DNA of 64,000 nt from NCBI GenBank assembly GCA_037074705.1, contig CM073596.1, positions 14,874,501-14,938,500 on the forward strand. Direction: 5' to 3'. Made by a program: the position numbers and the translations under genes. A model generated the notes under the pieces. It was not told where the DNA came from. It saw only the letters and a list, made by a program, of their open reading frames with translations, and made no database searches. Each line of letters opens with the position of its first letter. Position 1 is the stretch's first letter. Origin of the DNA: Zhengitettix transpicula (Eukaryota > Arthropoda > Insecta > Orthoptera > Tetrigidae). Shown here piece by piece: positions 35,694 to 47,161 of the stretch.

Positions 35694-36610
35694 GAGAAAG
35701 GTTTGGACGTATATTTCAAATTTTCTAGATGTTGATGTTTGAATTTATATTACTATGAATTTACACTAACGCTTATAGCATAATTTTTGTATGTGGCAGA
35801 TGATCTGTTTTCTACTCCAAATATTTGGCGAGTCAAATTTTTAGCGCCATGATTCCTCTTGGGGTGGTGGCTGTATTTTTCATCCAGAGTAGTTGCCTTT
35901 CAATTTGGCCCAGAGAAGAATAATCCTATTTCTTGACTGAGAAATGATGGACGTAGATTTCCAATTTTCTTTATGACGAAGTTTTAATTTATATTACTAT
36001 GAATTTACAATCACGCTTATAGCATAATTTTTGTATGTGGGAGATGATCTCTTTGCCACTCCAAATTTTATCCAGTAAAATTTTTAACTTTGGCTAGTGG
36101 CTGTATTTTCCATCCGGGGTGGTTTCCTTTCAATCTTTCCCAGGGTAGAATAATCCTATTTCTTGATTGAGAAAGGAATGGACGTATATTTCCAATTTTC
36201 AGGATGTTGACGTTTTAATTTATATTACTATGAATTTTTACTAATGCCTAGTGCATAATTTTTGTATATGGCCAGTCAAATTTTTTGCGTCATATGGGCT
36301 GGTGGCTGTATTTTTCTTCCGGGGTGGTAGCCTTTCAATCTTGCCCAGAGATAAATAATCTTATTTCTTAATTGAGAAAGGATTGGACGTATATTTCCAA
36401 ATTTATGTATGTTGGCGTTTAATTTGTATGGCTATGAATTTACACGCTTATAGCATAATTTTTATATGTGGCATATGATCTGTTTGCCACTCCATATTTT
36501 TGGCCAGTAATAATTTTTAGCACAATTATCCTCTTGGGCTAGTGGCTGTCTTTTTCATCCCGGGTGGTTATCTTTCAATTTTGCCCAGAGATGAATAATC
36601 CTATTTGTTG
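35694..36610. repeat. Four-unit tandem array (~205-245 bp units)
   Basis: Four head-to-tail units start at 35694, 35939, 36169 and 36374, each beginning GAGAAAGGNNTGGACGTA. Shared blocks are TTATATTACTATGAATTTAC, GCATAATTTTTGTATGTGG, GTGGCTGTATTTTTCATCC, GGGTGG, CTTTCAATCTTGCCCAGAG and AATAATCCTATTTCTTG. Unit lengths are about 245, 230, 205 and 237 bp; unit 3 lacks part of the centre. Divergence of some 15-20% between units by eye makes this an old minisatellite or satellite fragment. No open frame spans a unit. Confidence 0.9.
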
Positions 36611-38462
36611 AAACTTCCAGAAATACGCAGAGACAGGGAAGTTTACGGTCTTTGCTAATTTATAATTCAAGCCAGAATCTAATGGAATTGTCTCCTTTAC
36701 AATACATTATACATGATTAAAATAAGGTTATTTATTTAATTTAATATGTTTTACTCATTGTAAAAATGGATATTTAAAATTTAAAAATCTTTACATAAAA
36801 TAAATATATAGTGGAAAAGTGATTGAACTCACATATTCTGCGCTCATGAAGATTGGTATTGAACATAAGTCTGAAAAAAAAATTTGTTGTGTGTGTATGA
36901 TCTACGCAAAAAATCTAATTATTTTGAATTCTGAGAGATTTTTTTGTATGGAGAATTTCGAAACATTTTTCGATTTATATAGTCTAAAATAGTGAGTAAA
37001 TAGAGATGTTTAACATGCTGGAAGACGGATGGGCGAGAAACTCTCCTCAGAAACTTAAGTCATTTATTTGTCGGTTGACATAGTGTTGCCACTAGTTGTC
37101 TTTTGTGATAAGATAAAACTTGACTGTTATTCGGAGTTTCGAAGCTGCGCTGATGACCTCCTCCTCCCTTGTGGGTGACGGAACACTGTGTGGGGCGGCG
37201 GGGACGGCTGAAGGGTTCTGTAATGGGCCTGGCAAGTCGACAAGGCAAACATTACTCGGTAATGGAAGCGACGCCAAAAGGGGGGCAGACACACGGTCCA
37301 TGTCCAAATGGGCTGTTGACAAGATGGACTGCCGCGCCTCTGTTTCTACTGGTCTTTCGTCTTTTGCCCTCGGCTAACAATTTCAAGGTCATTTTATTTG
37401 CTCTCGGCGCAGAAACTTCAAAGCTTTGACAGTGTCGAGAAACTCTTTACGGACACGAACTGTTACAGGATTGACATTCATCCTTCACAATATTCTGCAT
37501 TAGCTTTATATAAATCAAATTATTGGGGTTTAACAAAGTATTTATTATTGATAAATAGATTTTATTTGAAATATATTTGCTACTAAAAGATTATCAGTTA
37601 CATGAGGAATGCGAATTTGCTTTAGAAAATTTGCTGAAAATAGAAGTACAGTGTAAAATTAAAAATAATACAATTTTGTGAGTTGAACGTCAGAGGGAGA
37701 CGTGATAATCAGGATTAGAGATACTATTAAATTAAATAAAAATTGACCAATGTTTGAAACTTTAATTTGTATAAATTTTTGCACGAGTTATCAGATTTTT
37801 TTTTCGCCGCTCTGCAGAAGTTATACTAAAATTCGTGAATTTATGGCGGCGCTGTGTTTCGAAACTATAGAGCGTCCGTACCATCTTGTGGAGTGAGGGC
37901 AATTATTTAGACGGTGCGGTAGCGGGAAATCCCTTCTTTCTGTCACTTGTGAACATAGCTAATGGCGGTCAACAAGTCTCCGCCACCGCCTGACAGCTTC
38001 CGGCCACAACACACTTAGCGAGCTCATTTTCTCCTTACATGCATCACATCCGTCAGCAGCTAAAAGCAAACTTTTCCTTCACCGTTTCTCTCGGATAAAG
38101 TGCAGTGAGTGACAGTAAGGAGTAAAAATTATAATATTTTTTTGTATCTACTATCTTACTGGCAATCAGTAAGTAGATGATTCGTTAGTTATCGTTCGAT
38201 ATTAACATTCGCTATTATCACTGGCGTTGTATGTGTATTTATATTACGAACTGCGATTGGGATCGTTCCTGGTGGCAGTATAAAACACATATATAAACAA
38301 AATTATTACAAATACAACAATTTTGAAAGAATAAGAAATAATAATAAAATAAAATCAGTTTCAGAAATTTATCCTGAAAATTTGTTCAGTCCTCTCATAC
38401 TTGACTTCACTAAAGAAAAATATAGACCTAAACTTTTTTAAATTACGTAATAAAAAATCACT
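36611..38462. other. Unassigned DNA
   Basis: No gene recognised. 37020-37460 and 37830-38120 are G+C-richer and repeat-free. Several overlapping frames at 37060-37429 occur on both strands of the first island, and none has family features. Confidence 0.4.
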
Positions 38463-39465
38463 TCACCTCACTAATTTCTTTATATTATTTTTTAACATTT
38501 TTATTGGAAGATTCTCATCAAACTCTACTGCAGGTAATTTGTTCCAATCGCTTATCGATCTGTTTGGGAATGAGAATTTCCCTACGTCTGTTTTTTGCGG
38601 TCTCGTTTTGATTTTAATTTTGTGATCACCTCAGCCAATGTAAGTTGGATTTTTGATCTTATCCCGTATGTCTTTCCACGCTTTATTACCCGTGTATGTT
38701 TTAAAAAGTGAGTAAAGTCTCCAAAGATTCCCAGCCTTTCCTCGCCCGTGACCAGGTCCCCGTGTTACAAATTTTGATGCCCCCCTCTGAAGTTTTTCTA
38801 GGACTTCTATGAGGTGTTTTCTATAAGGATCCCAACAACTTGCACCATACTCGAGTATGGATCGAACCAGAGATTTATAAGAAAGTTCTTTTGATTTGCC
38901 TCACCCCTTTTATAATATTCTCATTACAAAATGTAAAGATTTCCAAGCTTTCCGAGACGCAGAATTTACTTGTTCTTCCCATCCAAGATTTGAGTTCAAA
39001 ATGATTCCTAAATATTTTCCTCAGGTATTTTCTTCCAATTTATATTATAACCCAATCGTATATTTGTACGATATTTATTAAATGTAATTGATTTCGTTTT
39101 TTCACTATTTATCTTCATTTTATTTTTTTCTTCTCAACTACTTTAGCGCAACTAAGTCGTCGTATTCATCCCCATCTTTATTGATTTTCCTATAGAGGAT
39201 ACAATTATGAGAAAGAAAGCCAAATTTTGGAACCGATTTTAAATGGTAAATCATTAATATATATCAGGAACAATAAAGGCCCGATTACTGATCCTTGAGA
39301 CACTCGCGAAGTTACATTTTGTTCTACTGACAGATGTCTACCTGTTTTTACCCTTTGAGTTCGTCCGTTGAGAAAAACCTTGACCCAAAGCACAACCCGC
39401 CTGTCGATGCCTGTCTTGTCTAGTTTCTCTGTCAAAATGTCATGTGGTACGACGTAAAAGTTAGG
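38463..39465 (-). pseudogene. Non-LTR retrotransposon ORF2 relic (CR1-like), 3' half
   Basis: The minus strand keeps the second half of a LINE reverse transcriptase ORF with frameshifts. In order: VVPHDILTEKLDK, LNGRTQRVKTGRHLS, SQGSVIGPLLFLIYINDLP (near 39270, the GVPQGS box), then LYRKINKDGDEYD. After the first third come KSITFNKYRT, SNLGWEEQVNSASRKAWKSL, SLVRSILEYGASCWDPYRK, FKTYTGNKAWKDI and GKFSFPNRSISDWNKLP. It ends at a stop at 38463-38465. The FADD catalytic box expected near 39210 is destroyed by a small deletion or frameshift. The upstream half and the endonuclease are missing. The terminal region is typical of the CR1/L2-type group in arthropods; the exact clade is not certain. Confidence 0.88.
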
Positions 39466-41218
39466 ATATATCCTCCAAAATGAGAAAAGACGGAAGAAGC
39501 GAAATTAAAAATTGTTATCGAGAAATAAAAACGAGTAACAAACAACGAGGAAAAATGTCGGACAGAGGAAATCTGATATCTATTGATATTTTTGTAATTG
39601 TAATGGCAATTGATTTTTCAAGTGGGTGTCTAAGTGAATGATTATTTATTTCTGATAGATATGTATACTTCGCACCCCCAAGGAAATGTGCTTATTTTTA
39701 TGTCATTATAGAGTGGTAGTCTGTTAATAGAGAGATAGAGTTGTGCGTTATCAATCAGAGAACAAATGTACATCGTCAGGACGTCAGCCGACAACACCGA
39801 ATCATCACGGAAACATTCCACAGATACGTTAAAGTTATGACACATTTATAGAGAAACAAGCTCTTAGGAATTACCGTTATATTTGAAAGTACATAAATTT
39901 ATAAAACTCATTCTAAATCAGTAAAACTTTTAAACTTGACTAACCAAAGTCTGTTGTTGTAGTTTTTCTAATAGCACAGGATTCGATTTGTAGGTAACAA
40001 GAATACCTTTATGGAGAAATAACAACAGTTCCAATACTGAGAATTAAAAGCAATTCCCATAAATACTTTTCTAATCCAACCCTTCGATACATAATACAAC
40101 TGTCACTGCCAATTATATTACTTCGAATATAAACTCATTTATAGGATCGAGAACGTAAAAATTATTAAACATGTAGCCGTTCGGCAGCTCGCCTGTTAAT
40201 AATGAATTTATACTGACAGGAGTATTACAAACAAAATGTTCATTTCTGCCAGCTTAAAGAATCTCAAATATTTACACATTGTTTTAATCCCGGGAGGAAT
40301 AAAACAGATGTGGAAAATTAATCGGGTGGATGGGGTTATGTTTTCCTCTGCTGAGGCTCGTAAGTACGCGTTAAAAAAATCATTAGAAATTTCTGAACTA
40401 ATAACGTCGCCGCGTGTGTATAATGAACCAGTTTTCTTTGATTCGCTTGTTTCAGTGAGATAAGAACTATATCAAGTTATTAATTAGATAAATAAGTAGC
40501 CAAATAACAGAAAAAAATAAATGCTAACCGTTAATTTATACTGAGATTAATTCATGTAGTCGGATAACGCCAATAGCGATATAAAACTTCACGTGGATGA
40601 TTATTTAGGCGTAGTGAATGACTTACATTACCAATTTATTCTCTTTCTGAGAATAAATAGTTATTATGTGGAGAATACGCAAATAAAATTTTAATCAACG
40701 AATCAGGCTGACATATTGAATTTTTATGAATACCTTATTTGTTAGCAACGGTATTTTCATTTTGTCGGTCGCATCTGTTAATGATGAGTAATCATTTAAT
40801 GTGTTTAGGCTCATGTAATGTATTTAAATACAATATTTATACCAATAACAAGTCCTTAAATGAATATTAATATTTTTAATTAGCAAACATATTTATATAC
40901 GTGTTACGTTTATAAATATCAGTTTCAGTTTAAAGATATATCGTTATATTAAGAATTTCCATTTAATCATTCACATATTCTACGGTCCATCAACAAACCC
41001 TGATTCTTCAAATCGCGTTTCCTCAAAAATGCATTCTTTGACAATGACAATTCACCAATAGGTTGTCCACACGGTGCCGTTATTGACAAAGCATGTTAGC
41101 GACAAATCGTTGTGGTTTAAATACATCTGCCTGCCCCCATAACTTTCTGAAAACATCATATCAGTATTCGAACTGTATTTAAACAATTTACAAAGTAAAT
41201 GAATGTAAGGTATCCCGG
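39466..41218. other. Unassigned A+T-rich DNA
   Basis: Nothing recognisable. The frames at 39642-39845, 40236-40463 and 41052-41243 have no family features. Confidence 0.4.
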
Positions 41219-41339
41219 TGTAAATTATTAATAAATTTTTCACGGTTAAGCACCAGGTTCATATTTCTCGATGTTGACGTTTCTGCGGGCATTCTCTACC
41301 GGTTTCTTCAGACTATGTAGCTGCGTGACGTGTGCGTCT

Positions 41340-41386
41340 TATTTATAGGGTAGGACTCGCAAGTCTCCATGCTGCGATCTGATTGG
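41340..41386 (-). promoter_or_regulatory. Promoter-like CCAAT and TATA boxes, left arm
   Basis: The mirror image of the right arm: CCAAT (plus-strand ATTGG at 41382-41386), TATAAATA (41340-41347) and an ATG at 41290-41292 that opens a frame starting MPAETSTSRN. The two arms would drive divergent transcription outward from the element. Confidence 0.35.
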
Positions 41387-41464
41387 CCGTTGAGGATCTG
41401 CTGACGAATATTACGCGGCATGGAAACACATGTGTCGACACTGTCGTCAGGAGATCCTCAACGG

Positions 41465-41510
41465 CCAATCAGATCGCAGCATTGAGCCTCGGAGTCTGAC
41501 CCTATAAATA
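41465..41510 (+). promoter_or_regulatory. Promoter-like CCAAT and TATA boxes, right arm
   Basis: CCAAT at 41465-41469 and TATAAATA at 41503-41510 lie about 35 bp apart. An ATG at 41558-41560 follows and opens a frame starting MAAETSTSRN. The arrangement resembles a polymerase II core promoter. Activity is inference only. Confidence 0.35.
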
Positions 41511-41631
41511 CGACGCACACGTCACGCAGAGACATAGTTTGCAGACGGCGGTACAGAATGGCCGCAGAAACTTCAACATCGAGAAATCTGAACCTGGTGC
41601 TTAACCGTGAAAAATTTATGAATAATTTACA

Positions 41632-43346
41632 AAAGAAGAAAATGATTATTTTTCTATACTATATATTTAATATCTTCGTCTGTTCACTGATTAGAATGGA
41701 GGGAGTACATCTTCGCGTTTATTGCATCAGATTTAAGATAAATTTGTTGGATATCGCGATTTGTTCCCTTATATCAAGAAAACGGACAAATCGACTTAGA
41801 TGTAGCTTTATATCGTTTAATACACAGGCATAACAAGGATTTTAAATCTTTCAATGAGAATAAATGACAAATTTTCTAATAACTGATTTTAATTGCTTAG
41901 ACCATTTTTTTTCGGTTTACAGAACACATGAAGAATGAGGTTTCTCTGAAATTATAAATAAATTTGAGAATATCTTAATTCTAATCCACAATTTAAAAAA
42001 TTTGAAACGCCAAATTCAATCTTTCCGATTTACTTTAATTTTTAAGGTGAATATATTGGTAGGTAAACAAAATATTTGTTGCTCAGAGTAGGCGAGAATG
42101 TCGCTGCAAAATAATCGTGCTGACGTAATAATAATATATGTTAAATAAATAACACATAATACTGCAACAATTAGTTATAAATAATGCAATATGGAAAATT
42201 TTTTTTTGTTGTGGTGGACGGATAATAAATATATGTGTATATATGTAAAGCAAGTGTAGGTAAGAATTTTTTCAGTCTAATTTTTGTGTGTAGGGGCTTC
42301 GGGTTGAGGCGGTGATTTTTTTTTAGGAAGAGACGGATTCTCAAGGGACTGTCCCTATTACTGCGGAGGCAGCTTTACACTGGCTCCAAAGCAGAGTGGC
42401 GTGTAGTAATGGGATTAGCTGCCATGTCTCAACAAGGGGAGTAAACTACCCCTTGCCGCCTTACGAAATTATGCCGTCTTTAAAAGAGATAATGTACTTA
42501 TTTTTCCATACACGACTTTTATGTCAGATGCTCATTTCAGTCGCTTATATTCCCAAGATAATCACATTGAGGACGTTATTAAAAAGTACGCTTTAATATC
42601 AATTAGAATTTTTCTAATATTCGAATTAATGTATTCTGAATTCAAACAAAGTTGGTAACATGATATTTAATTTTATTGAGGAATTATTTTCAAGTGATTA
42701 TTATATATTATGCACTGCAATAATTAAAAATTAATATTATTTAAGATTAAATGATGTTAGAAATCAACTGTTACGCCTTCTTGTACCTTCTGACACTTGC
42801 CCGCCGAACACGTAGTTTCGGACAGCGTGGAAATGACGCTCCTACACATTAAAATATATTATTTAAATGAAAATCTGACAGTCTTATAATATTTCATTTG
42901 GTCATTGACTTTACATCCGTGTATAAGTTTTAAATATAAATAAGTTCTTCAATATATTTGACCGATTCACGGACGCCAAATAGCACACACAAAACAATAT
43001 TAACAGCTACTGTATAAAATTTATTTAAAACTCCTATTTTCTGAACTAGTGAATGAATGTAGATGCACTTTGATTTCAAGGTCTTTCAATAGTTCTATTC
43101 TACGTGACCACGACTTTTTTTTAAAAAAAATATAGCGTTGAATAAAGTTTTCGATGTCATGTTCCATTAAAAAATAATTTATTCACATTCATGAATATGA
43201 TTGTTTATTAAATAAATTATAAAATTTCCAATATGTCATTCACCATTATGTTGAATTTTTTTTATTTCAATAACTTTGTAGTATTTTATTCACAAGACAA
43301 TTCAAGTTCTTTTGTTCGGGCGCCATTTAATGTAGAAGGAAAAAGA
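41632..43346. other. Unassigned A+T-rich DNA
   Basis: Begins within the frame 41558-41833, which leaves the foldback arm and loses any repeat similarity, so it is not considered a gene. Nothing else was recognised. Confidence 0.4.
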
Positions 43347-43678
43347 AGGTGTAGACGGGCTATGCCACATAGTGGCAACATCACTCTTATAGCATAGGAA
43401 AGGGAGTGAAAGCGGGGATGCGGAAAGGAAGATCAAGGTAGCCAAGGGTTAAGTAGGGCCCCCGGGCAATGGTTTAGGTATTCTACCCGGAAATTCACCT
43501 AAAAGTGATGCGGGGAAAACCCTATAAAAACCTGCATCAGGCTGGTCGGGCATTTGGTACTTGTCCCACGCTCTTACGATGGCGGGAGAGGTGTTTTCTG
43601 TGGGGTCGCAGCTTTCCCCTTTCCGTGCCTGGACCAGTTTAGGAGGCAGCTGGCCGACTATTCCAATAGTAATAGCGG
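43347..43678 (+). repeat. R1 repeat, copy 11
   Basis: Forward copy from GTGTAGACGGGCTATGCC to GGCCGACTATTCCAATAG, TAATAGCGG. The distal third is missing. A partial LTR begins within about 12 bp of its end. Confidence 0.82.
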
Positions 43679-43689
43679 TGATGGGCCCT

Positions 43690-43882
43690 GAAAAATAGCC
43701 ATTGTATTATTGTAAAGAATTAACATGTACTGTGATTTAAATAATTTGCTTTAATAAATTAATTTGTTTGTATATTTTAAATATTGATTTTAATTAAAAC
43801 ATCCGAACATTTTAAAAGTATTAATACAAGAAACTGACGCCTCAAAGTTTTTAATTACATAGTTTAAATAGGTAATCACCAC

Positions 43883-43885
<3 letters not shown>
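43690..43885 (+). repeat. 3' fragment of an LTR of the same family as 43916-44893
   Basis: TAATAAATTAATTTGTTTG, ATTTTAAATATTGATTTTAA and the end GGTAATCACCAC align with the 3' third of the LTRs at 44.7 and 60.5 kb. It is followed by a TA-rich tract and then by a fuller LTR in the same orientation, giving an LTR-LTR tandem. Confidence 0.55.
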
Positions 43886-43913
<28 letters not shown>

Positions 43914-43915
43914 GT

Positions 43916-44624
43916 TGTGGTAATTAAAAGGTAATTAGTAATTAATAATTTAAAAAATTTGGACTCTAATTGTTAGCGGCAGAAACACACAACAATGGGC
44001 AATAATGCTACAAGTTCAAGGTATTGTAGGCCTTTGGCTCGCCGGAGAGAATGTGTAGGTCAGTCTTCGTAGAAATTGAGCAGAGACCAGTCGTCGTAGA
44101 AAGAGAAATGTGGACGGTCGAACAATTTTCGCAATATAGGAAAGTTGTCGTTGGAGTACAGAGAAAAGTTGTCGAGATATAGTAAAGGAGTCGTCGGAAA
44201 AGTATAGCAAAGAAAAGTTGTCGAGGAGATATAGCTGTGTAAAATCTTCGAGGAGAGATTGCAGAATAAAGTTGTTAAATTACTGCAGAGTAAAGCAGTC
44301 ATCGAGATATAACCAACTGTTGGCAAACCAACAGTGATGTTTAGAGTCAATGTTAAGAATTGCCTGTTATAGAGTGTAATGTGTATGTAAGTGTTTAGAA
44401 GGAGCCCAAAATTTCCCTGGTATCAGAAATAGTAAGTCACATATTCACTAAATTCTTATTTGTAAACCATTAATTAAAAATAATTATCGTCAGATTTCGG
44501 GTTTTCGAATATCGTTAACATTTTTTATGTTTGAATTGTAAATAATACTTTGAAGTCGATAAAAGCTTCATAGAAAACTTGATTGTTAAAAATATTTTCT
44601 TTATTTAAATGCCCAGTAAAGACC

Positions 44625-44691
<67 letters not shown>

Positions 44692-44893
44692 TAAAAAATT
44701 AATTAAGTGATAACTACTGTAAAATTCAATGAATAACTATTTGTAAATTTAAATATTCGTGAAATTAATAACTTAATTTGTTTGTTCATTTGAATTCTTA
44801 TTTATAATTAAATATCCTTTCATTTAAAATTTAAATTATTTAAATTGATGCATTAACGTTTTATTTAACTTTCTTTCATTTGTATTTATTACA
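43916..44893 (+). mobile_element. LTR of an LTR retrotransposon, copy 3
   Basis: About 978 bp from TGTGGTAATTAAAAGG to TTTATTACA, thus TG...CA ended. It aligns in inverted orientation with 60459-61486 and 50702-51566. Shared landmarks are GGACTCTAATTGTTAGCGGC, AAGGTATTGTAGGC, GCCCAGTAAAGACCCTGAG and AAATTGATGCATTAACG. The end is followed by a primer-binding-site-like TGGCGCC sequence. A (GA)n tract has expanded at the GACCCTGAG site, and loose 30-50 bp tandem units with AAAGTTGTCGAG occupy 44100-44300. No gag or pol sequence was found nearby. Confidence 0.75.
44626..44691. repeat. (GA)n microsatellite within the LTR
   Basis: About 33 GA units with one C interruption. The other LTR copies have only GAGAAAGA at this site, so the tract expanded inside this copy. 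Confidence 0.95.
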
Positions 44894-44896
44894 AAT

Positions 44897-44915
44897 TGGC
44901 GCCTTAACATGAAGC
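44897..44915 (+). other. Primer-binding-site-like sequence after LTR copy 3
   Basis: TGGCGCCTTAACATGAAGC lies three bases after the LTR end. It resembles, with changes, the TGGCGCCCAACGTGGGGC site used by elements primed with insect tRNA-Lys. Confidence 0.5.
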
Positions 44916-44962
44916 ATTGTGTCAGGTTTTTAAATTTGCTTTCATATGTATATATTACAAAT

Positions 44963-44982
44963 TGGCGCCTCAACGTGAGGCT
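44963..44982 (+). other. Second, better preserved primer-binding-site-like sequence
   Basis: TGGCGCCTCAACGTGAGGCT lies at the end of a ~68 bp tandem duplication of the LTR end (TTTCATTTGTATTTATTACA versus TTTCATATGTATATATTACA). It differs from the tRNA-Lys-type site only by an extra T and one G-to-A change. Confidence 0.6.
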
Positions 44983-45013
44983 AATCATATTTAACTTTCA
45001 ATTAAAATTTCAT

Positions 45014-45014
45014 G

Positions 45015-45053
<39 letters not shown>

Positions 45054-45054
45054 G

Positions 45055-45111
<57 letters not shown>
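45014..45111. repeat. (TA)n microsatellite
   Basis: About 98 bp of TA units with rare TG interruptions, grown out of a third degenerate CATGTATATA unit downstream of the duplicated LTR end. It produces an isoleucine/tyrosine frame (44909-45151) that is not a gene. Confidence 0.95.
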
Positions 45112-45113
<2 letters not shown>

Positions 45114-46979
45114 TGTGGAAACGCTGTTTAAGAACTGTCATTGTTTCTTGATATTGTTAATGAGAGCTACACGGTCCTCGATTGTGAAGTGACATATACA
45201 GCGCGACGTATTCGTCATGAGATTGCTGATTTAGCTGCAGGATCTTAGTCTGCACACAACGTTACTGTATAGCGCACGTTGGCTGAATTATTCCCTTGTG
45301 TTTAGGGCGTCTGTTTTGTTTCCCCACATGCACAGTAGCAGATGTAGGCACGTGTTGCGTACTGGATCCCACATTCTGTTTGTGTGGTGGATCGCGAGCC
45401 GAGTGTTTGCTCCTACGCGCCTCGGTGCATTTTATAATTTAGGCGGCGGAGATAAAACAAGCAGTGCCGGACATTTCGTGCATATGCATGCAGATACGCA
45501 AATGACAGACGCCCTTTGTAGCCTCACATTCGGCCTGCTAATTATGAATCATTCAAGGGACTACCCCTTTGTCAGAACCCGTGTCTTCTGCTACGACATG
45601 TGGCCTGAGTAGGTCCTTTCAACTGAAACCATATAATACACTTAAAAAACTATAGACAATTCAGACTTCAGCAATTGTTCTTAATGTACCCTGGGAATCG
45701 CTGGTTATTGGTATGCTTGTTGATCATTGTCATTTCAACGAATATGTAATTATAATATTTTTTACCACGTGGAATAAAATGAAACAAAGCCTCCTTTCAT
45801 TTTGGTCTTTTCTTAAAAAAGAATTAAGTCTTGATCATCAACTAGTATTATGCCCCTCGCAGTAAATGGCGAAGCTACCTGATCGACGAATTTTAGATTA
45901 TTTTTAGAAAAGAGAGGGATTTTCAAAAACATGAGAGGGTTACGGAATAATATAAAAATAAATTAAAAATAACACAATAAAAAATTCTTATACTTTGAAA
46001 TCAAATTTATATGGTATATTCGCATAGGAAAAAGGCTCTGTGGACTTAGTATTCTAGACGTAGAATGGTTTTTATGAAGACGAATAAATATTTTGTACTT
46101 ATATGTTTTCTACCTTGAAATATTGTCGATAAAGCCGAAGTAAACTATATACAATTTTCTTATATGGGTAAAATGCAGTACAATGTGATTAATTAAGTCG
46201 TTTGTTTCGATATGAATGATTTTTGTCATGGAGGATGCCATCACGTTGGTCACACATTTTTCAAACCATACTTACCATAATTATTTATTAGCAGCTAAAA
46301 GTGCTTGTATAAATGAAAAATCCCTATAATATACTATTAATTTGGAGCTTTTCAATTATAAAATGTCGCGGTTTTAAATCCGTTTCATCAATTTTATTAT
46401 TTGTATGATATAATTTAATGCTTTAATATCAAGCCTATTGACAACCGTGCACTTTAACAAATTAACAACATGCAATCTACCTCGATTAAAAGCTAAGGAG
46501 ACAGGCGAAAAAAATTTTGTGTTTGAAACCACTAGTCTCGTGCAATTAATTTAAACATAGTTTACTTCATTATAAAAAATGTTTACGGTCATTAGTTTCA
46601 ATTATTTTGTATATATATAGCGTTATTTGCTAATGTTTTGTTTATAAACCACAGCAGTTACTTAATTTAGTAATTAGTTAACTCTATTATATTTTGAGCT
46701 GTTTAAGTAATCAGATAAAATCACACACTATTTAAAGTCCCTAAATTATAAATAAATGTATAGAATGTTTGCATTTCGTTTATTAAACTCAATTTTCCAA
46801 TCCAAACTCTAACTCGAAAATAAAAACAATATTAAATGTCTAATTAAAATCAATTATTAGAGGTTCTGGTAGAGGGAAACTGTGCAGATTAGGTCCGTCG
46901 GTCCGATTATAGTCATGATATTTACGGATATTTATATTCAAGTTGTATATGAAAATATATAGCATTCGGAGTTATTAAT
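45112..46979. other. Unassigned DNA with a G+C-richer island at 45170-45610
   Basis: 45170-45610 is repeat-free and comparatively G+C-rich. It contains ATGCATATGCATG-like and ACGCAAATGACAG motifs (octamer-like) and TGCTAATTATGAATCATT. A 104-codon frame (45298-45612) crosses it without any recognised domain. The remainder is A+T-rich with nothing seen. Confidence 0.35.
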
Positions 46980-47161
46980 ATTGAGTGCTTAGGAATTTAA
47001 CCGTGTTTGTAAATAGAGTACGTAACTATCTAAACTAAATGTTCTTTTATTTATTTTTAATTTTATTTCGTTGCAACTACTAAGTTAATAAAAGTATTTT
47101 AATCAAACAAAATATAATATACAATTTAGTTTGAACTTCAATGACAAGGAAAATTGATGGG
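46980..47161 (+). repeat. R5 repeat, copy 1 of a direct pair
   Basis: About 182 bp matching 48540-48720 in the same orientation at about 85% by eye. Shared blocks are GAGTGCTTAG, CGTAACTATCT, TTTCGTTGCAACTA and GACAAGGAAAATTGA. An R1 copy lies between the two. The class is unknown. Confidence 0.75.

Larger units (their letters stand above)
41219..41631. mobile_element. 413-bp foldback element with ~189-bp arms
   Basis: The left arm (41219-41407) and right arm (41444-41631) are inverted copies with about 20 mismatches by eye (around 89% identity), separated by a 36-base loop that itself contains ACACATGTGT. The outermost bases are TGTAAATTATT and its complement. The arms are far more G+C-rich than the surroundings. 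Each arm carries, reading outward, CCAAT, TATAAATA and then an ATG followed by a similar short frame. No transposase is present. The size and structure fit a foldback-type or MITE-type element; no target duplication was clear. Confidence 0.88.

Noticed and set aside
35694..36610. Possible CRISPR-like array
   Set aside because: The units are ~230 bp and diverged along their entire length, with no short repeat/unique spacer alternation, and the genome is eukaryotic.
44909..45151. An 80-codon frame rich in isoleucine and tyrosine
   Set aside because: It is the translation of the (TA)n tract and the duplicated LTR end.
45298..45612. A 104-codon open frame
   Set aside because: It shows no recognised domain or codon signature and lies in an island that looks regulatory. 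It could be an exon only if transcripts support it.
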